Positions 7,616-16,495 of a stretch of DNA of 50,867 bases are shown in pieces. This DNA is from a virus. A program made the translations under genes and the position numbers. Positions within the stretch are counted from its first letter, which is position 1; each line of letters opens with the position of its first letter. The notes under the pieces were generated by a model. That model did not search any database, was not told where the DNA came from, and saw only the letters and a program-made list of their open reading frames with translations. The stretch is from positions 1 to 50,867 of IMG/VR virus record IMGVR_UViG_3300009374_000002; one strand, 5' to 3'.

Positions 7616-9021
7616 GATTCACTGACTGGGCCAGCAAGCTGCGCTCTGGTGAGCGGGCTGAGAGTACGGCCGTCAAGGCAGTGGTCCGTGACACGGTGAA
7701 GGAAGTGAAGGATGACGGGGTCATAAGTATGACCTTCACCCGCCGGGTCGTGGACCGGGACAGCGAGGTAATCGAACCGGGTGGTGGCCGGTTGGATGAC
7801 TTCGCCAAGAACCCGGTGTTCCTGTGGGCGCACCAGTACCGCCAGCCAAGCATTGGCAAGGTGCTGATGCCCACGGTGGAGCAAACCGACGAGGAGGTGT
7901 TTGGCGACATCAAGTTCGATATGGCCGACCCCTTCGCTGCCCTTATTTTCGGCAAGTACCGGGGCGGGTTCCTCAATGCTTCCAGCATTGGGTTCATTCC
8001 CATCGAGTTCAGTCGTGAGCAGGCACTGGACAACCAGAAGGGTGTGACCATCACGGTATGGGACCTGCTGGAGTTGAGCGGGGTGCCTGTGCCCAGCAAC
8101 CCTGGTGCCTTGCAGCGAGAGCTGGCGCTGGCACGGGCATGTGCCCTGTGGGATAATGGCATTGAGCTGGGAGAGGATGACACGGGCCTGTACCACCTTA
8201 TGGTTGGTGCAGGTAACGATGTGCGGGTGTTGGCCGAGGAGCGGGCAGTGGTGCCGTACCGCAGCTACCCGCTGGCGGATGAGGCTGCCTCGTGGTCGTT
8301 CGGCGTGGCGGACGGGAACGTGCTGTTGGGGCCAACTGGGGCTGATTGGGAGAAATATGCCACGGTGCATGCGTGGTGTGACCCCTCGGGTGAGCGCTCG
8401 AGGGCAAAATACAAGTTGCCGCATCACAAGGTGCTGGACGGCCAGTTGAAAACGGTGTGGCGTGCTGTGGCCTCTGCCATGGCTGTACTTCTCGGCGGTC
8501 GTGGTGGGGCGGGCATACCAGAAGAAGACCGCAAGGACGTATACAACCACCTTGCGAAGCACTACGGGCAGTTCGGCAAAGAGGCGCCGGAGTTCAAGGC
8601 GTGGGATGACTTCGCTGCCGAAGAGCGGGCAGTGTACTTCTCGGGCGTGACGGACGCAGATATGGATGATGTGCGCATTGCACCCAGCCCGAAGTCATTC
8701 GCATTCGACCCTGTAACAGCCTTCCACGAGCTGCGCCAGCGTGCCGTGCATGTGGCGGAGCGGGTAGAGGCGGACGGCGTGGAGATGACGGATACGCAGC
8801 GCAGCATGGTGGCGCTGACGGTGGAGGCGCTGGAAGGTATTTTCGGTGGCAAGGTGCTGCCGGTAACGCTCGGTGGACCGGGCTTCCCGGTGGTGCCTGA
8901 GAGTGATGCGGCAGCGGTGCGTACGCTGTTGGAGGTGGAGCGGCGTGTTGATGATGCGTTGCTGACGGACGAGCTGTTGAGCTTGGAGGCACAGGTAGAC
9001 CGTGCCCGCAAGCTGGTGTGA
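7612..9021 (+). CDS. Prohead protease with extra C-terminal domains
   Basis: 469 residues, about twice a normal HK97 protease. Residues 20-190 are the protease: DRDSEVIEPGG, catalytic His in LWAHQYRQP (H74) and serine in NASSIGF (S124 or S125). Residues about 280-340 form a second conserved block (YKLPHHKV, VYNHLAKHY) that accompanies some phage proteases. The acidic, helical C-terminal part (about 370-469) may act as scaffold. It cleaves capsid delta domains during head maturation. ATG at 7612 is preceded by GAGGAG. Confidence 0.88.
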   Translation: MRFTDWASKLRSGERAESTAVKAVVRDTVKEVKDDGVISMTFTRRVVDRDSEVIEPGGGRLDDFAKNPVFLWAHQYRQPSIGKVLMPTVEQTDEEVFGDIKFDMADPFAALIFGKYRGGFLNASSIGFIPIEFSREQALDNQKGVTITVWDLLELSGVPVPSNPGALQRELALARACALWDNGIELGEDDTGLYHLMVGAGNDVRVLAEERAVVPYRSYPLADEAASWSFGVADGNVLLGPTGADWEKYATVHAWCDPSGERSRAKYKLPHHKVLDGQLKTVWRAVASAMAVLLGGRGGAGIPEEDRKDVYNHLAKHYGQFGKEAPEFKAWDDFAAEERAVYFSGVTDADMDDVRIAPSPKSFAFDPVTAFHELRQRAVHVAERVEADGVEMTDTQRSMVALTVEALEGIFGGKVLPVTLGGPGFPVVPESDAAAVRTLLEVERRVDDALLTDELLSLEAQVDRARKLV

Positions 9022-9119
9022 AGTGATAACCCGATGAGGCCTGTAACCTGTAGCCCTCGCCGTCAGGCTATGACGGCATGGTAGCAAGAAACTGAAATTA
9101 CGTTCATTGGAGGTACACG
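9022..9119 (+). promoter_or_regulatory. Capsid gene leader with hairpin
   Basis: 98 non-coding bases before the capsid gene, in a region where other genes overlap. It contains a small hairpin (GCCGTC/GACGGC around 9059-9077) and a strong GGAGG seven bases before the TTG start. It may stabilise or boost capsid mRNA. No clear promoter is seen. Confidence 0.4.
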
Positions 9120-10655
9120 TTGTTCAAGACTCTGAAAGAGGCCGTTGACTGGCTTATCGGGCAGGGTATTGACGAGGCCAAGGCGCAGGAGATGGCACCA
9201 GCGCTCGTCATCGAGGAAGCGGAGGCAGGCGGTGAAGCTGCCAAGGTAACACCGGTTCCCGACACCACACCCGAGGCCATAGCGGCCCGCATCAATGAGA
9301 AGCTCGACGAACTTGAGGGCCGCAAGGCCACGGGGTATGACGAGGAGGTCCTGAGCCGCATGGTTGAGGACCAGATCGCTGCCCGTGACGCTGCCCATCG
9401 CAAGGCTGCCGAGCAACTCGAGCCAGCGCACTATGCTAAGGTCAGCATGACCGACCTGAAGGTAGTGGATACCATGGAGCAGTTGCTGGTAACTCCCACC
9501 GAGGACCACGAGGTGCGTGAGTTCCAGCTCGCTTGTGATGACCTCTATATCCTCAACAGCGTACTTGGCTCGAAGGCACGGGCCGAGAACCTGCCGTGGG
9601 GGCCATCAGACTGGTCCAAGCTGAAGACCTTCGGTCGGGTCCACGACATGCTGGCACCAGGACGGACGAGGCTGGGCAAAGCCCTGTACTCGACGGGTGC
9701 TGGTGTCGGTGACGAGTGGGTGCCCACCGGCTTCAGTGCGCAGCTCACTGAGCTGTTTCACCTGCAGTACATGGTGGCTGCTCTGTTTGAGTCCATTCCC
9801 ATGCCTACGAACCCTTACACCCTCCCCGTCGAGGCATCCGATGCCACGGCGTATCTCGCCACGGAGTCGCAGGCCGATGAATCAACCAAGCTCCGGGCCA
9901 GCACACCGGAGACGACCAGCCTGACCTTCACTGCGGTCAAGCTGGCGGCTCGTACGGTGTTCAGTGCCGAGGTGGAGGAGGACAGCATCATTCCCATTCT
10001 GCCATGGGTACGGTTGCAGGTTGCCAAGGCCATTGCCTTCGGTGTTGAGGATGCAATCCTCAACGGTGACAGTGCAGGCACGCACCAGGACACCAACGTG
10101 ACGGGCAGCGACGACGCCCGGAAGAGTTGGTTGGGTCTGCGTGCTGCTGCCATCGATGGCACCAGCCTCACCACGTCGTTCAGCAATGCCGAGCCCACGC
10201 TCGAGTTGCTGCGCGACGTGCGGGAGTTGCTGGGCACCCGTGCAGGTGATCCCGGCAATCTTGCTCTCATCGTTTCGGCCCTCGAGTACATCAAGCTTCT
10301 GGGCATCACCCAGGTCTTGACGCTTGACCAGTATGGCCCTGCAGCCACAGTGCTGACGGGCGAGCTGGCCAAGATCGATGGCATCCCCATCGTCACGTCC
10401 GAGAAGATGCAGGACAACCTCGGCGCCAGTGGGTACTACGATGGCGTGAACACGGACCGGTCGAGCGTCATACTGGTCCATCGCCCCTCGTGGTTGCTGG
10501 GCGAGCGTACCGGCATCACCGTGCGTTCGGTGGAGGACATCGAGACGGACCAGACTAAGATGGTCAGCAAGATCCGGCAGGACTACCAGGCGGTGTTCCC
10601 GGTGACCACGGCTGCGAACAAGGTTGTGGCCCTCGGGTACAACATTGCTACGTAG
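9120..10655 (+). CDS. Major capsid protein (HK97 fold)
   Basis: 511 residues, TTG start at 9120, chosen because ATTGGAGGTACACG lies directly upstream and the N-terminus begins a good helical region. Residues 1 to about 130 are helical and charged, as in a delta/scaffolding domain removed by the upstream protease. The rest follows the HK97 capsid pattern, with a mid-protein ILPWVRLQVAKAIAFGVEDAILNGDS segment (E-loop/spine helix region) and a C-terminal VEDIETDQTKMVSKIRQDYQ block. It is the main shell subunit. The gene has more GATC sites (five) than its neighbours. Confidence 0.92.
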   Translation: MFKTLKEAVDWLIGQGIDEAKAQEMAPALVIEEAEAGGEAAKVTPVPDTTPEAIAARINEKLDELEGRKATGYDEEVLSRMVEDQIAARDAAHRKAAEQLEPAHYAKVSMTDLKVVDTMEQLLVTPTEDHEVREFQLACDDLYILNSVLGSKARAENLPWGPSDWSKLKTFGRVHDMLAPGRTRLGKALYSTGAGVGDEWVPTGFSAQLTELFHLQYMVAALFESIPMPTNPYTLPVEASDATAYLATESQADESTKLRASTPETTSLTFTAVKLAARTVFSAEVEEDSIIPILPWVRLQVAKAIAFGVEDAILNGDSAGTHQDTNVTGSDDARKSWLGLRAAAIDGTSLTTSFSNAEPTLELLRDVRELLGTRAGDPGNLALIVSALEYIKLLGITQVLTLDQYGPAATVLTGELAKIDGIPIVTSEKMQDNLGASGYYDGVNTDRSSVILVHRPSWLLGERTGITVRSVEDIETDQTKMVSKIRQDYQAVFPVTTAANKVVALGYNIAT

Positions 10656-10701
10656 CGTTCGTTGACACTGTGAACCTTCAACCGAATGGGAAACGAGAGA
10701 T

Positions 10702-11046
10702 ATGACCCTCGAATCCTTGACCAATCTCGGCTCACGTTTCGGCTGGGACAATCCGGTAGCAGGAACGCCGGACCTGAAGAGCGTGCTGACCGAGCTGCAG
10801 GGGTGGCAGGTGGATGTAATCCGTGGGGCAGATACCGCTTCGGTGGATCTGTCTATCAGTGGCATTGCCACCACGGACACCATCCTCAAGGCGCTCCGGT
10901 TCGATGTTGTGGCGGCTTCTGGGCTTCAGGAGGTCGTGGAAATTGCTGCGGCGAGCATCAAGGTTCGCTCGACTGGCAACGTCCGTGTGACTGCTGCAAC
11001 GAACAAAATCGACTTCATCGTTCTCTTCTGGTACGACAAGGCATAG
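10702..11046 (+). CDS. Small virion-associated protein, possible capsid decoration
   Basis: 114 residues following the capsid gene, with GAGAGAT before the ATG. It is rich in Ser, Thr, Val and Ile and predicted mostly beta, with no recognisable catalytic motif. Its position right after the capsid is where decoration or head-stabilisation proteins often lie. The many Ser/Thr residues would also suit a glycosylation target for the adjacent glycosyltransferase, but this is speculation. Confidence 0.55.
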   Translation: MTLESLTNLGSRFGWDNPVAGTPDLKSVLTELQGWQVDVIRGADTASVDLSISGIATTDTILKALRFDVVAASGLQEVVEIAAASIKVRSTGNVRVTAATNKIDFIVLFWYDKA

Positions 11047-11049
11047 CCG

Positions 11050-13119
11050 GTGTCTACCAGAGGCCAAGCGACGAAAGTCGATTCCCAGCAGGGGGTACCG
11101 GCCACAACCGGTGCCCCCACGTTGGGGCTCGTGATGATGGCACGGGATGAAGAGGTACGTATTGAGCAGGCACTGCGTTCTGTGGCTGGTGTCTGTGACC
11201 ATATGCTGGTGGGAGTCGACGACAAGACCGTTGACCGCACTTACGAGATTGCTGAGGCCTGTGGGGCCGAGGTCTTTTATTTCACCTTCGATGAGGATTT
11301 TTCTACCGTACGCAATATGCTGCTGACCAGATGTCCGTGTGATTGGGCACTGGTGCTGGATGGGCACGATGAGTTGAGTGCTATGTCCCGGCAGATTGTG
11401 CCTGAGGCTATCAAGACGGTGCCACTGGAAATCAATGTCATCAAGGGGCTGGTTGAAATTGACCGGGACAAGTTTGGAAACCCCGGTTGGGTCATACAGC
11501 AGCCAAGGCTGATACGCACTTCCTCGGCGGTGCATTATGTCAACGAGGTACATAATGCTTTGCACCATACTGAAGAGGAGATGGCGGAAGCCAACCAAGT
11601 TGTCATACGTGACTTCAAGCCACCTGATCGGCAGGTGGCTCGCAAGGCACAACGCAGCGACCTCAATCTGCGTTATTTCCTCGGGAAGGTGAAGGCTGAC
11701 CCACGTGACGAGAGGGCGTGGTATTATCTTGGTGCTGCCTACCTTGAGCGTGAGGAGTGGGTTGAGGCTATAGCGGCATACCGGAAATATCTGAAGTATG
11801 GCACGTGGCGCATTATGCGTGTGCGTGCCCGTATGACGGTGGCACAGTGCTACGTGCAGATGGAGAAGTACGGCAAGGCGAGGCAGGAGGCGTTGCAGGC
11901 GCTGCGGGAGGGGCCGGAGCGGGTGGAGCCGTTGCTCATGCTGGCTGCCGTTGCCGAGAAGGATGGCGACATGGGCGAGGCTATTGCATGGATGCAGCGC
12001 AGTACTAATGTACAGATGCCAGCCAAGTTCATGGAACTTGATGTGGGTGATTATACGTGGCGCCCGTGGAAAATCCTCATGCATCTGTATGTGAAGGTTA
12101 ATGCTGCCCGTGACGTGATAATGGCAGCTAATAAAGTGCTATCATACATGCCCGATGACGAGAGTGCATTGGTGGCTGGTGAGATGGCACGCAAGCATCT
12201 TGGGCTGGTTGACCGGCGTAACGCCAACACCCGTGTGGTGGTGGTTGACCACCTGGCAACATTCTCCCGGCAGATAGGTGAGGCTATATACCGGCGCTCG
12301 TGGGTGCAGCGCATAGAATTGTATGACTTGAAGCAGGCAGAAGATGCCACGCACATATTCGTCGAGTGGGCTGGCCGGAACCTGGTAGCAGCTACTGTGA
12401 ACCGTAACTCTGACCAGAGACTGGTGACCCGGTTGCATTCGTATGAGGCTTATGAGGCAACGCTGCGGCAAGTGAGGTGGAGCGAGGTGGATGCTGTTGT
12501 GTTTGTTGCCGAGCATGTGAGGGATTATGTGATGGGCCAGGTATCACACCTGCCTCTTGAACGGACACGGGTCATACCGGTGGGTGCTGACCTTGAGCGG
12601 TTTGCCTTCGAGCCGGAGGCAAGGGACATGCAGCTGGTGGCATGGATGGGTAGGTTGGCACGGGAGAAGGGTGTGCCAATGCTTGTGGAAATAGCTCGGT
12701 TGAACCCTGACCTCACTTTCGTTGTGGGTGGTGAGTTTCAGCATGGTGAGATAGAACGGTACTTATTGGAGCGGAGTCCACAGAACCTGGTGTATACGGG
12801 GTACGTAAAGAGGCCAGAGGAGTTTCTGCGAAAGCCCGGCTTCATAGTGAATACCAGTGTGCGTGAAGGCAGCCCGGTGGCGGTGGCTGAGGCGGCTGCT
12901 ATGGGGTGTGTGCCGTTGGTGCATTACTGGCCGGGTGCGCAGACGCTGTGGCCTGAGTTTATGTTTGATGGTGCCAGTGACTTCAGGCGCATGTATGACA
13001 CCGTGTTGGCGAATTATGCGAATGCTCAGCGTGGTGCTCGTGCTGTAGTAGAGGAGCGTGATGATGGGCAAAGGAACAACGAGATGTTGGTCGATGTAAT
13101 CCTTGGAGTGGAGGCCTAG
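11050..13119 (+). CDS. Bifunctional glycosyltransferase: GT2 - TPR - GT4 fusion
   Basis: 689 residues, GTG start at 11050. Residues about 25-200 form a family-2 (GT-A) domain with LGLVMMARDEE at its start and an acidic LVLDGHDE (D104-D107) in the DxD position. Residues about 205-340 are helical TPR-like repeats (AWYYLGAAYLEREEWVEAIAAY and following). Residues about 380-689 form a GT-B domain of the GT4 type, with VIPVGADLERF, MGRLAREKG and the EX7E motif EGSPVAVAE (E606/E614). Both halves look intact. It would transfer sugars from activated donors to a protein or glycan in the cytoplasm. Its place between capsid and connector genes suggests a virion substrate. Confidence 0.85.
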   Translation: MSTRGQATKVDSQQGVPATTGAPTLGLVMMARDEEVRIEQALRSVAGVCDHMLVGVDDKTVDRTYEIAEACGAEVFYFTFDEDFSTVRNMLLTRCPCDWALVLDGHDELSAMSRQIVPEAIKTVPLEINVIKGLVEIDRDKFGNPGWVIQQPRLIRTSSAVHYVNEVHNALHHTEEEMAEANQVVIRDFKPPDRQVARKAQRSDLNLRYFLGKVKADPRDERAWYYLGAAYLEREEWVEAIAAYRKYLKYGTWRIMRVRARMTVAQCYVQMEKYGKARQEALQALREGPERVEPLLMLAAVAEKDGDMGEAIAWMQRSTNVQMPAKFMELDVGDYTWRPWKILMHLYVKVNAARDVIMAANKVLSYMPDDESALVAGEMARKHLGLVDRRNANTRVVVVDHLATFSRQIGEAIYRRSWVQRIELYDLKQAEDATHIFVEWAGRNLVAATVNRNSDQRLVTRLHSYEAYEATLRQVRWSEVDAVVFVAEHVRDYVMGQVSHLPLERTRVIPVGADLERFAFEPEARDMQLVAWMGRLAREKGVPMLVEIARLNPDLTFVVGGEFQHGEIERYLLERSPQNLVYTGYVKRPEEFLRKPGFIVNTSVREGSPVAVAEAAAMGCVPLVHYWPGAQTLWPEFMFDGASDFRRMYDTVLANYANAQRGARAVVEERDDGQRNNEMLVDVILGVEA

Positions 13120-13123
13120 CGGT

Positions 13124-14149
13124 ATGAGCAAGGATATGGTGATAGGGTATCATGACCTTGTCAACGTGCGGCTGGTGAATATTCCGCACGGTTTCGAGCA
13201 GCTGTTGTATGGGGAGTTGGCGTTCCTGCAGCCTGACAATGTCACGGAGATACATGGTGAGGTGCGGTTTGTTGACAAGGTACCGGACAATGGGCCGTGG
13301 CAGCATGTGAGTAAGTTGGCCCGGTACAATGATACCATGTACTGCATCGTTGACGACAATTTCAGTAAGGTTGCGCTGCCTTTCGATGACATGGTGGCTG
13401 GTACAAGGCCATGGGTGATGTATGTGGAAGTGGGTGGTACGTGGCCGTGGTACTACATCTACGGGATACTTGAATTCTTTGTGAAGCTGTCGGCCGTCCA
13501 GGCGGGTGCTGTCTTTGCCCATGCTTCCGCATTCGCCCCGGCGGGTGGTGATGCTACGGTGGTGACGGCTTTCGCTGGCACTGGCAAGACTTCTACCATG
13601 CTGCATGCTGTGCATGGGGGAGACATGTTTCTGGCCGACGACTATGTGTTGCTGTACAAGGGGCAGGTGCTGGCGTATCCGAAGCCAATGAACCTGTACA
13701 GGTACAATGCTGATGAGTGCCCGTGGCTGTTGGATATAATCAAGGACGAAAAGGACCGTACCAAGCTGGAGGGTAGTATGTGGAGGGTGCGCAGCCCGCT
13801 GCAGACGTTCATGCCCGAGGCGAAGATTGGTTATCAGGCTCCATTGGGTACGGTGATATTCCTGACCCGTTCTGACCGCAGCACCCCTGATGTGCGTACG
13901 GTTGAGTGTAGTTGGTTGGCACGCAAGATGGCTCGGTGCCTTGCTTATGAGCGCCGGGAGTTTGATGGGTGGTACAGGACTTGGGCTTACGCACGGGTGT
14001 CTGAGCTTGATATGGTTGACAGGCTGCAGACGGCGGAAGCCAGCATACTGCGCAGCACCTTACAGGGTGCTCGCACCTTGGCTGTGGAGGTACCCGCAGA
14101 TGTACCGGCGGCGGACCTGCATGGCCTCATCAAGGAGGTATCAAAGTGA
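13124..14149 (+). CDS. HPr kinase/PEP carboxykinase-like P-loop protein
   Basis: 341 residues. ATG at 13124 is chosen over the upstream TTG at 13103 because GGAGTGGAGG lies just before it. Residues 140-160 carry a P-loop (VVTAFAGTGKTSTMLHA, G152-T156), followed by DMFLADDYVLLY, which fits the aspartate-containing second motif of HPrK-like kinases. Relatives occur beside glycosyltransferases and in peptide-modification clusters. The real substrate is unknown; it may be a sugar, a peptide or the neighbouring glycosyltransferase. The N-terminal 120 residues are not recognised. Confidence 0.7.
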   Translation: MSKDMVIGYHDLVNVRLVNIPHGFEQLLYGELAFLQPDNVTEIHGEVRFVDKVPDNGPWQHVSKLARYNDTMYCIVDDNFSKVALPFDDMVAGTRPWVMYVEVGGTWPWYYIYGILEFFVKLSAVQAGAVFAHASAFAPAGGDATVVTAFAGTGKTSTMLHAVHGGDMFLADDYVLLYKGQVLAYPKPMNLYRYNADECPWLLDIIKDEKDRTKLEGSMWRVRSPLQTFMPEAKIGYQAPLGTVIFLTRSDRSTPDVRTVECSWLARKMARCLAYERREFDGWYRTWAYARVSELDMVDRLQTAEASILRSTLQGARTLAVEVPADVPAADLHGLIKEVSK

Positions 14150-14541
14150 GACTCACATACACACCGGGGCCGGGCGCACCACAGCAGTTCCGGTACCTGC
14201 GTCACCGGTTTGAGGCCGATGGCGATTCCGTCGATGTACCCGATGATGTTGGGGTGGCTTTGATGGGGGCGCACCCCGGCGACTTCGTCCGTGGTGGCAA
14301 GGCACCACTGGCGGCACCAGCCGACAAGATGGTAGGTGGGCCGGGCGCCGTGAAGGAACCAGGCGATGAGGAGGCAGCCTACGAGGTACTGCCGGTGACG
14401 GCGGATGCTGTGGTGGCAGCCTATTCGTACAAGGTCCTCGGGAAGATGTGTAAGGACCATGGTCTGTCTGCCGGTGGCTCTGCGAAAGCACGGGCCGAGA
14501 GGCTCATGGCAGCCGGGGTTGAGTTGGAGGTGTCATCGTGA
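14146..14541 (+). CDS. Head-region protein with SAP-like C-terminus
   Basis: 131 residues, GTG start after CAAGGAGGTATCAAA, overlapping the previous stop. The N-terminal 45 residues (YTPGPGAPQQFRYLRHRFEAD) resemble small proteins found next to capsid genes. A variable Pro/Gly-rich linker follows. The last 40 residues (KVLGKMCKDHGLSAGGSAKARAERLM) look like a short SAP-type helical motif. Its role in head completion is inferred from position. Confidence 0.6.
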   Translation: MRLTYTPGPGAPQQFRYLRHRFEADGDSVDVPDDVGVALMGAHPGDFVRGGKAPLAAPADKMVGGPGAVKEPGDEEAAYEVLPVTADAVVAAYSYKVLGKMCKDHGLSAGGSAKARAERLMAAGVELEVSS

Positions 14542-14891
14542 AATCAGTTGGTCTTGAGACGCTGTTCGGTGGTAGTCCCGATGCTGTCAAGTTGGCTGAG
14601 ACCGAGGGCACGAATGCTGGAGCAACTGCTACGTTGGCGGCACCGGGTTCAGGATACCAGTATCTTGTGTACGGGTTCGGTGGCTGGTCAGACAGCTCTG
14701 CCCTCGTGACGCTGAAGTTTGGGGCAGCGACCCAGATCGAGGGGTCGCTGACGACCAACAAAGAGGAAAGCTATCACCGAGACTTGGCGGTACCGCTGCC
14801 AGCCGGTGACAATGTGGCTGTATCGTGCGTGGTATCGGCTTCAACTGCTGACTGCCATGCCATGGTCTATGCCCTGAAGGTGCCGGTGTAG
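14538..14891 (+). CDS. Small beta-rich virion protein
   Basis: 117 residues, GTG start overlapping the previous stop (GTGA). It is predicted beta-sandwich-like, with alternating hydrophobic residues, two cysteines and no catalytic motif. Size and general character resemble the protein at 10702, so the two may both coat the virion surface. No family is recognised. Confidence 0.55.
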   Translation: MKSVGLETLFGGSPDAVKLAETEGTNAGATATLAAPGSGYQYLVYGFGGWSDSSALVTLKFGAATQIEGSLTTNKEESYHRDLAVPLPAGDNVAVSCVVSASTADCHAMVYALKVPV

Positions 14892-14892
14892 C

Positions 14893-15531
14893 ATGGCAGC
14901 CGGGGATAGTTACAACCTGATAATCATTGCCCGCTTCAAGCGTGCTCTTGGCATAACGGGCAGTGGTGATGACACCCTGTTGGATGAGCTGGGCGAGGCA
15001 GCAGAGGTGTGGGTGGATAACTACTTGGGCCGCTCGCTGGCTATTGAGACGCATACCGAGTATCACGATGGTATGGGCAGGGGGCACGGTGACCTTGTGC
15101 TGTTGCACCGGCCAGTGAGTAGCGTTACGACGCTGCACGATGACGTTGACCGGGACTTTGCTTCCGCTGACCTGATAAGTAGCGATGATTACTACTTGGA
15201 CGGTGCCCGTGGTATCATACGGTTGCTGCCCTCGTTTGCTGGCCTTACTGGAGCAGGGCACTTCACTCGGGGGGTAGCCAACCTCAAGGTGGTATATGAG
15301 GCTGGGTACAACCAACAGGACAGTGGTACTGACCCCGAGGTACCGGCTGACCTTGCAATGGCCATAATGGAGGTGGGCCGGGCTCTTTATAGTGACGTCG
15401 ACAACCAGAACGAGATGGCTGTCCGTACGAACTATGGAGAGTACTCGGTTGAGTGGGTGTTGGATAGGTTGCTGCCCAATACCCGCAGGACGCTGGGATT
15501 GTACCGGCAAGTGCGGTCGTTCTCGCTGTGA
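14893..15531 (+). CDS. Head-tail connector (gp6-like)
   Basis: 212 residues. The order of an N-terminal helical segment (DDTLLDELGEAAEVWVDNYLGR), a central beta region and a C-terminal stretch (VPADLAMAIMEVGRALY) matches HK97 gp6-type connectors that bind under the portal. It follows the head genes and precedes a gp10-like gene, the standard order. Confidence 0.8.
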   Translation: MAAGDSYNLIIIARFKRALGITGSGDDTLLDELGEAAEVWVDNYLGRSLAIETHTEYHDGMGRGHGDLVLLHRPVSSVTTLHDDVDRDFASADLISSDDYYLDGARGIIRLLPSFAGLTGAGHFTRGVANLKVVYEAGYNQQDSGTDPEVPADLAMAIMEVGRALYSDVDNQNEMAVRTNYGEYSVEWVLDRLLPNTRRTLGLYRQVRSFSL

Positions 15532-16034
15532 GTGAAACGATACGTATAACGTCACCCGACCTGTTGCCGCTGTTGGAGGTGATGCGCCGTAGCGACCGCA
15601 ATGCTGTGGGCAGGTTGTTACACCAGCGCATCACTAACTCATTGCGCCGGGTGCAACGGCGAGCACGTACCGAATACTTATCAGGGCCGCCGTCACGTAC
15701 ACGTCTTGGCTGGGTAACGGGTGCATTGCGCATGAGTGTAGGGAGCGTGTTCACCGTGCGGCACAGGGGTGACTGGGTGGTTGGCGAGATGGGTACGCAG
15801 GGGCAACCACATGCTCGCATACATGAGGAGGGTGGCATCATAAGACCAAGGAGGGCCAGCATGTTGACCTTCCGCACTCGCAGTGGGCAGTGGGTTAGTA
15901 CCCGGCAGGTCCGTATGCCGAAGCGCTCATACCTTGGCAGGGCACTGCGTGACGAGGAGCTGGCCATCAATATGCAAGTTGGTGGTGCGCTGGACCGGAT
16001 AGCTCGTGCCATTGAGGGAAGGGGTGAGAGGTGA
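15528..16034 (+). CDS. HK97 gp10-like head closure/tail completion protein
   Basis: 168 residues, GTG start overlapping the connector stop. It is basic, with the GALRMSVG, ARIHEEGGIIRPRRASMLTF and late RSYLGRALRDEE pattern typical of gp10-like/tail-component proteins (IHExGGxIxP motif). It joins tail to head. Confidence 0.75.
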   Translation: MSETIRITSPDLLPLLEVMRRSDRNAVGRLLHQRITNSLRRVQRRARTEYLSGPPSRTRLGWVTGALRMSVGSVFTVRHRGDWVVGEMGTQGQPHARIHEEGGIIRPRRASMLTFRTRSGQWVSTRQVRMPKRSYLGRALRDEELAINMQVGGALDRIARAIEGRGER

Positions 16035-16495
16035 GCAACAAGCGGCAGAGTATTGTTGAGGCCTTACAGACGATACTGCAGGGTATTGATGGCACCGGCT
16101 CGTATGAGACTACTGTGCAGACGGTGGTGTTGGGGCCAGTGGATATCAATGCCAAGCGGGGTGCCGATATGCCGCTGTTGGAGGTGTATGGTGGGCCTGA
16201 GCTGAACAAGGGTGACACGATGCCCCGGCGCATACACAGTGCGCTGGAAGTACACGTCATTGGTGTGCAGAAAGTTGCCACCGATGCAGAGAAGGAAACT
16301 GAGGCCAATAAGCTGATTGCTGACGTGAAGCGTGCCATATACGCCGACCGCCAGTTGGGTCTTGGGCATACCTACGTGTTGGATGCATACGTGCGTACGG
16401 CAACGCCCATAGAGTCCGAGGTGACCAGCATAGTTATCACGGCCATGGAAATTGTCGTGCAGTACACGCACACCACAGAGGCGGCTGATATATGA
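16031..16495 (+). CDS. Tail completion protein, first of a tandem pair
   Basis: 154 residues, GTG start overlapping the previous stop. It has an early helix (SIVEALQTILQGI), a central beta region and a late stretch with ADRQLGLG. The plan is that of tail terminator/minor tail proteins at this position (DUF3168/gpU-like). The next gene has a matching layout, including ADRQLDDG at the same relative place, so the two look like diverged duplicates. Confidence 0.65.
   Translation: MSNKRQSIVEALQTILQGIDGTGSYETTVQTVVLGPVDINAKRGADMPLLEVYGGPELNKGDTMPRRIHSALEVHVIGVQKVATDAEKETEANKLIADVKRAIYADRQLGLGHTYVLDAYVRTATPIESEVTSIVITAMEIVVQYTHTTEAADI

Noticed and set aside
6868-8562. 564-codon minus-strand frame opposite acyltransferase and protease
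   Set aside because: Antisense shadow of two well-supported genes; no domain seen.
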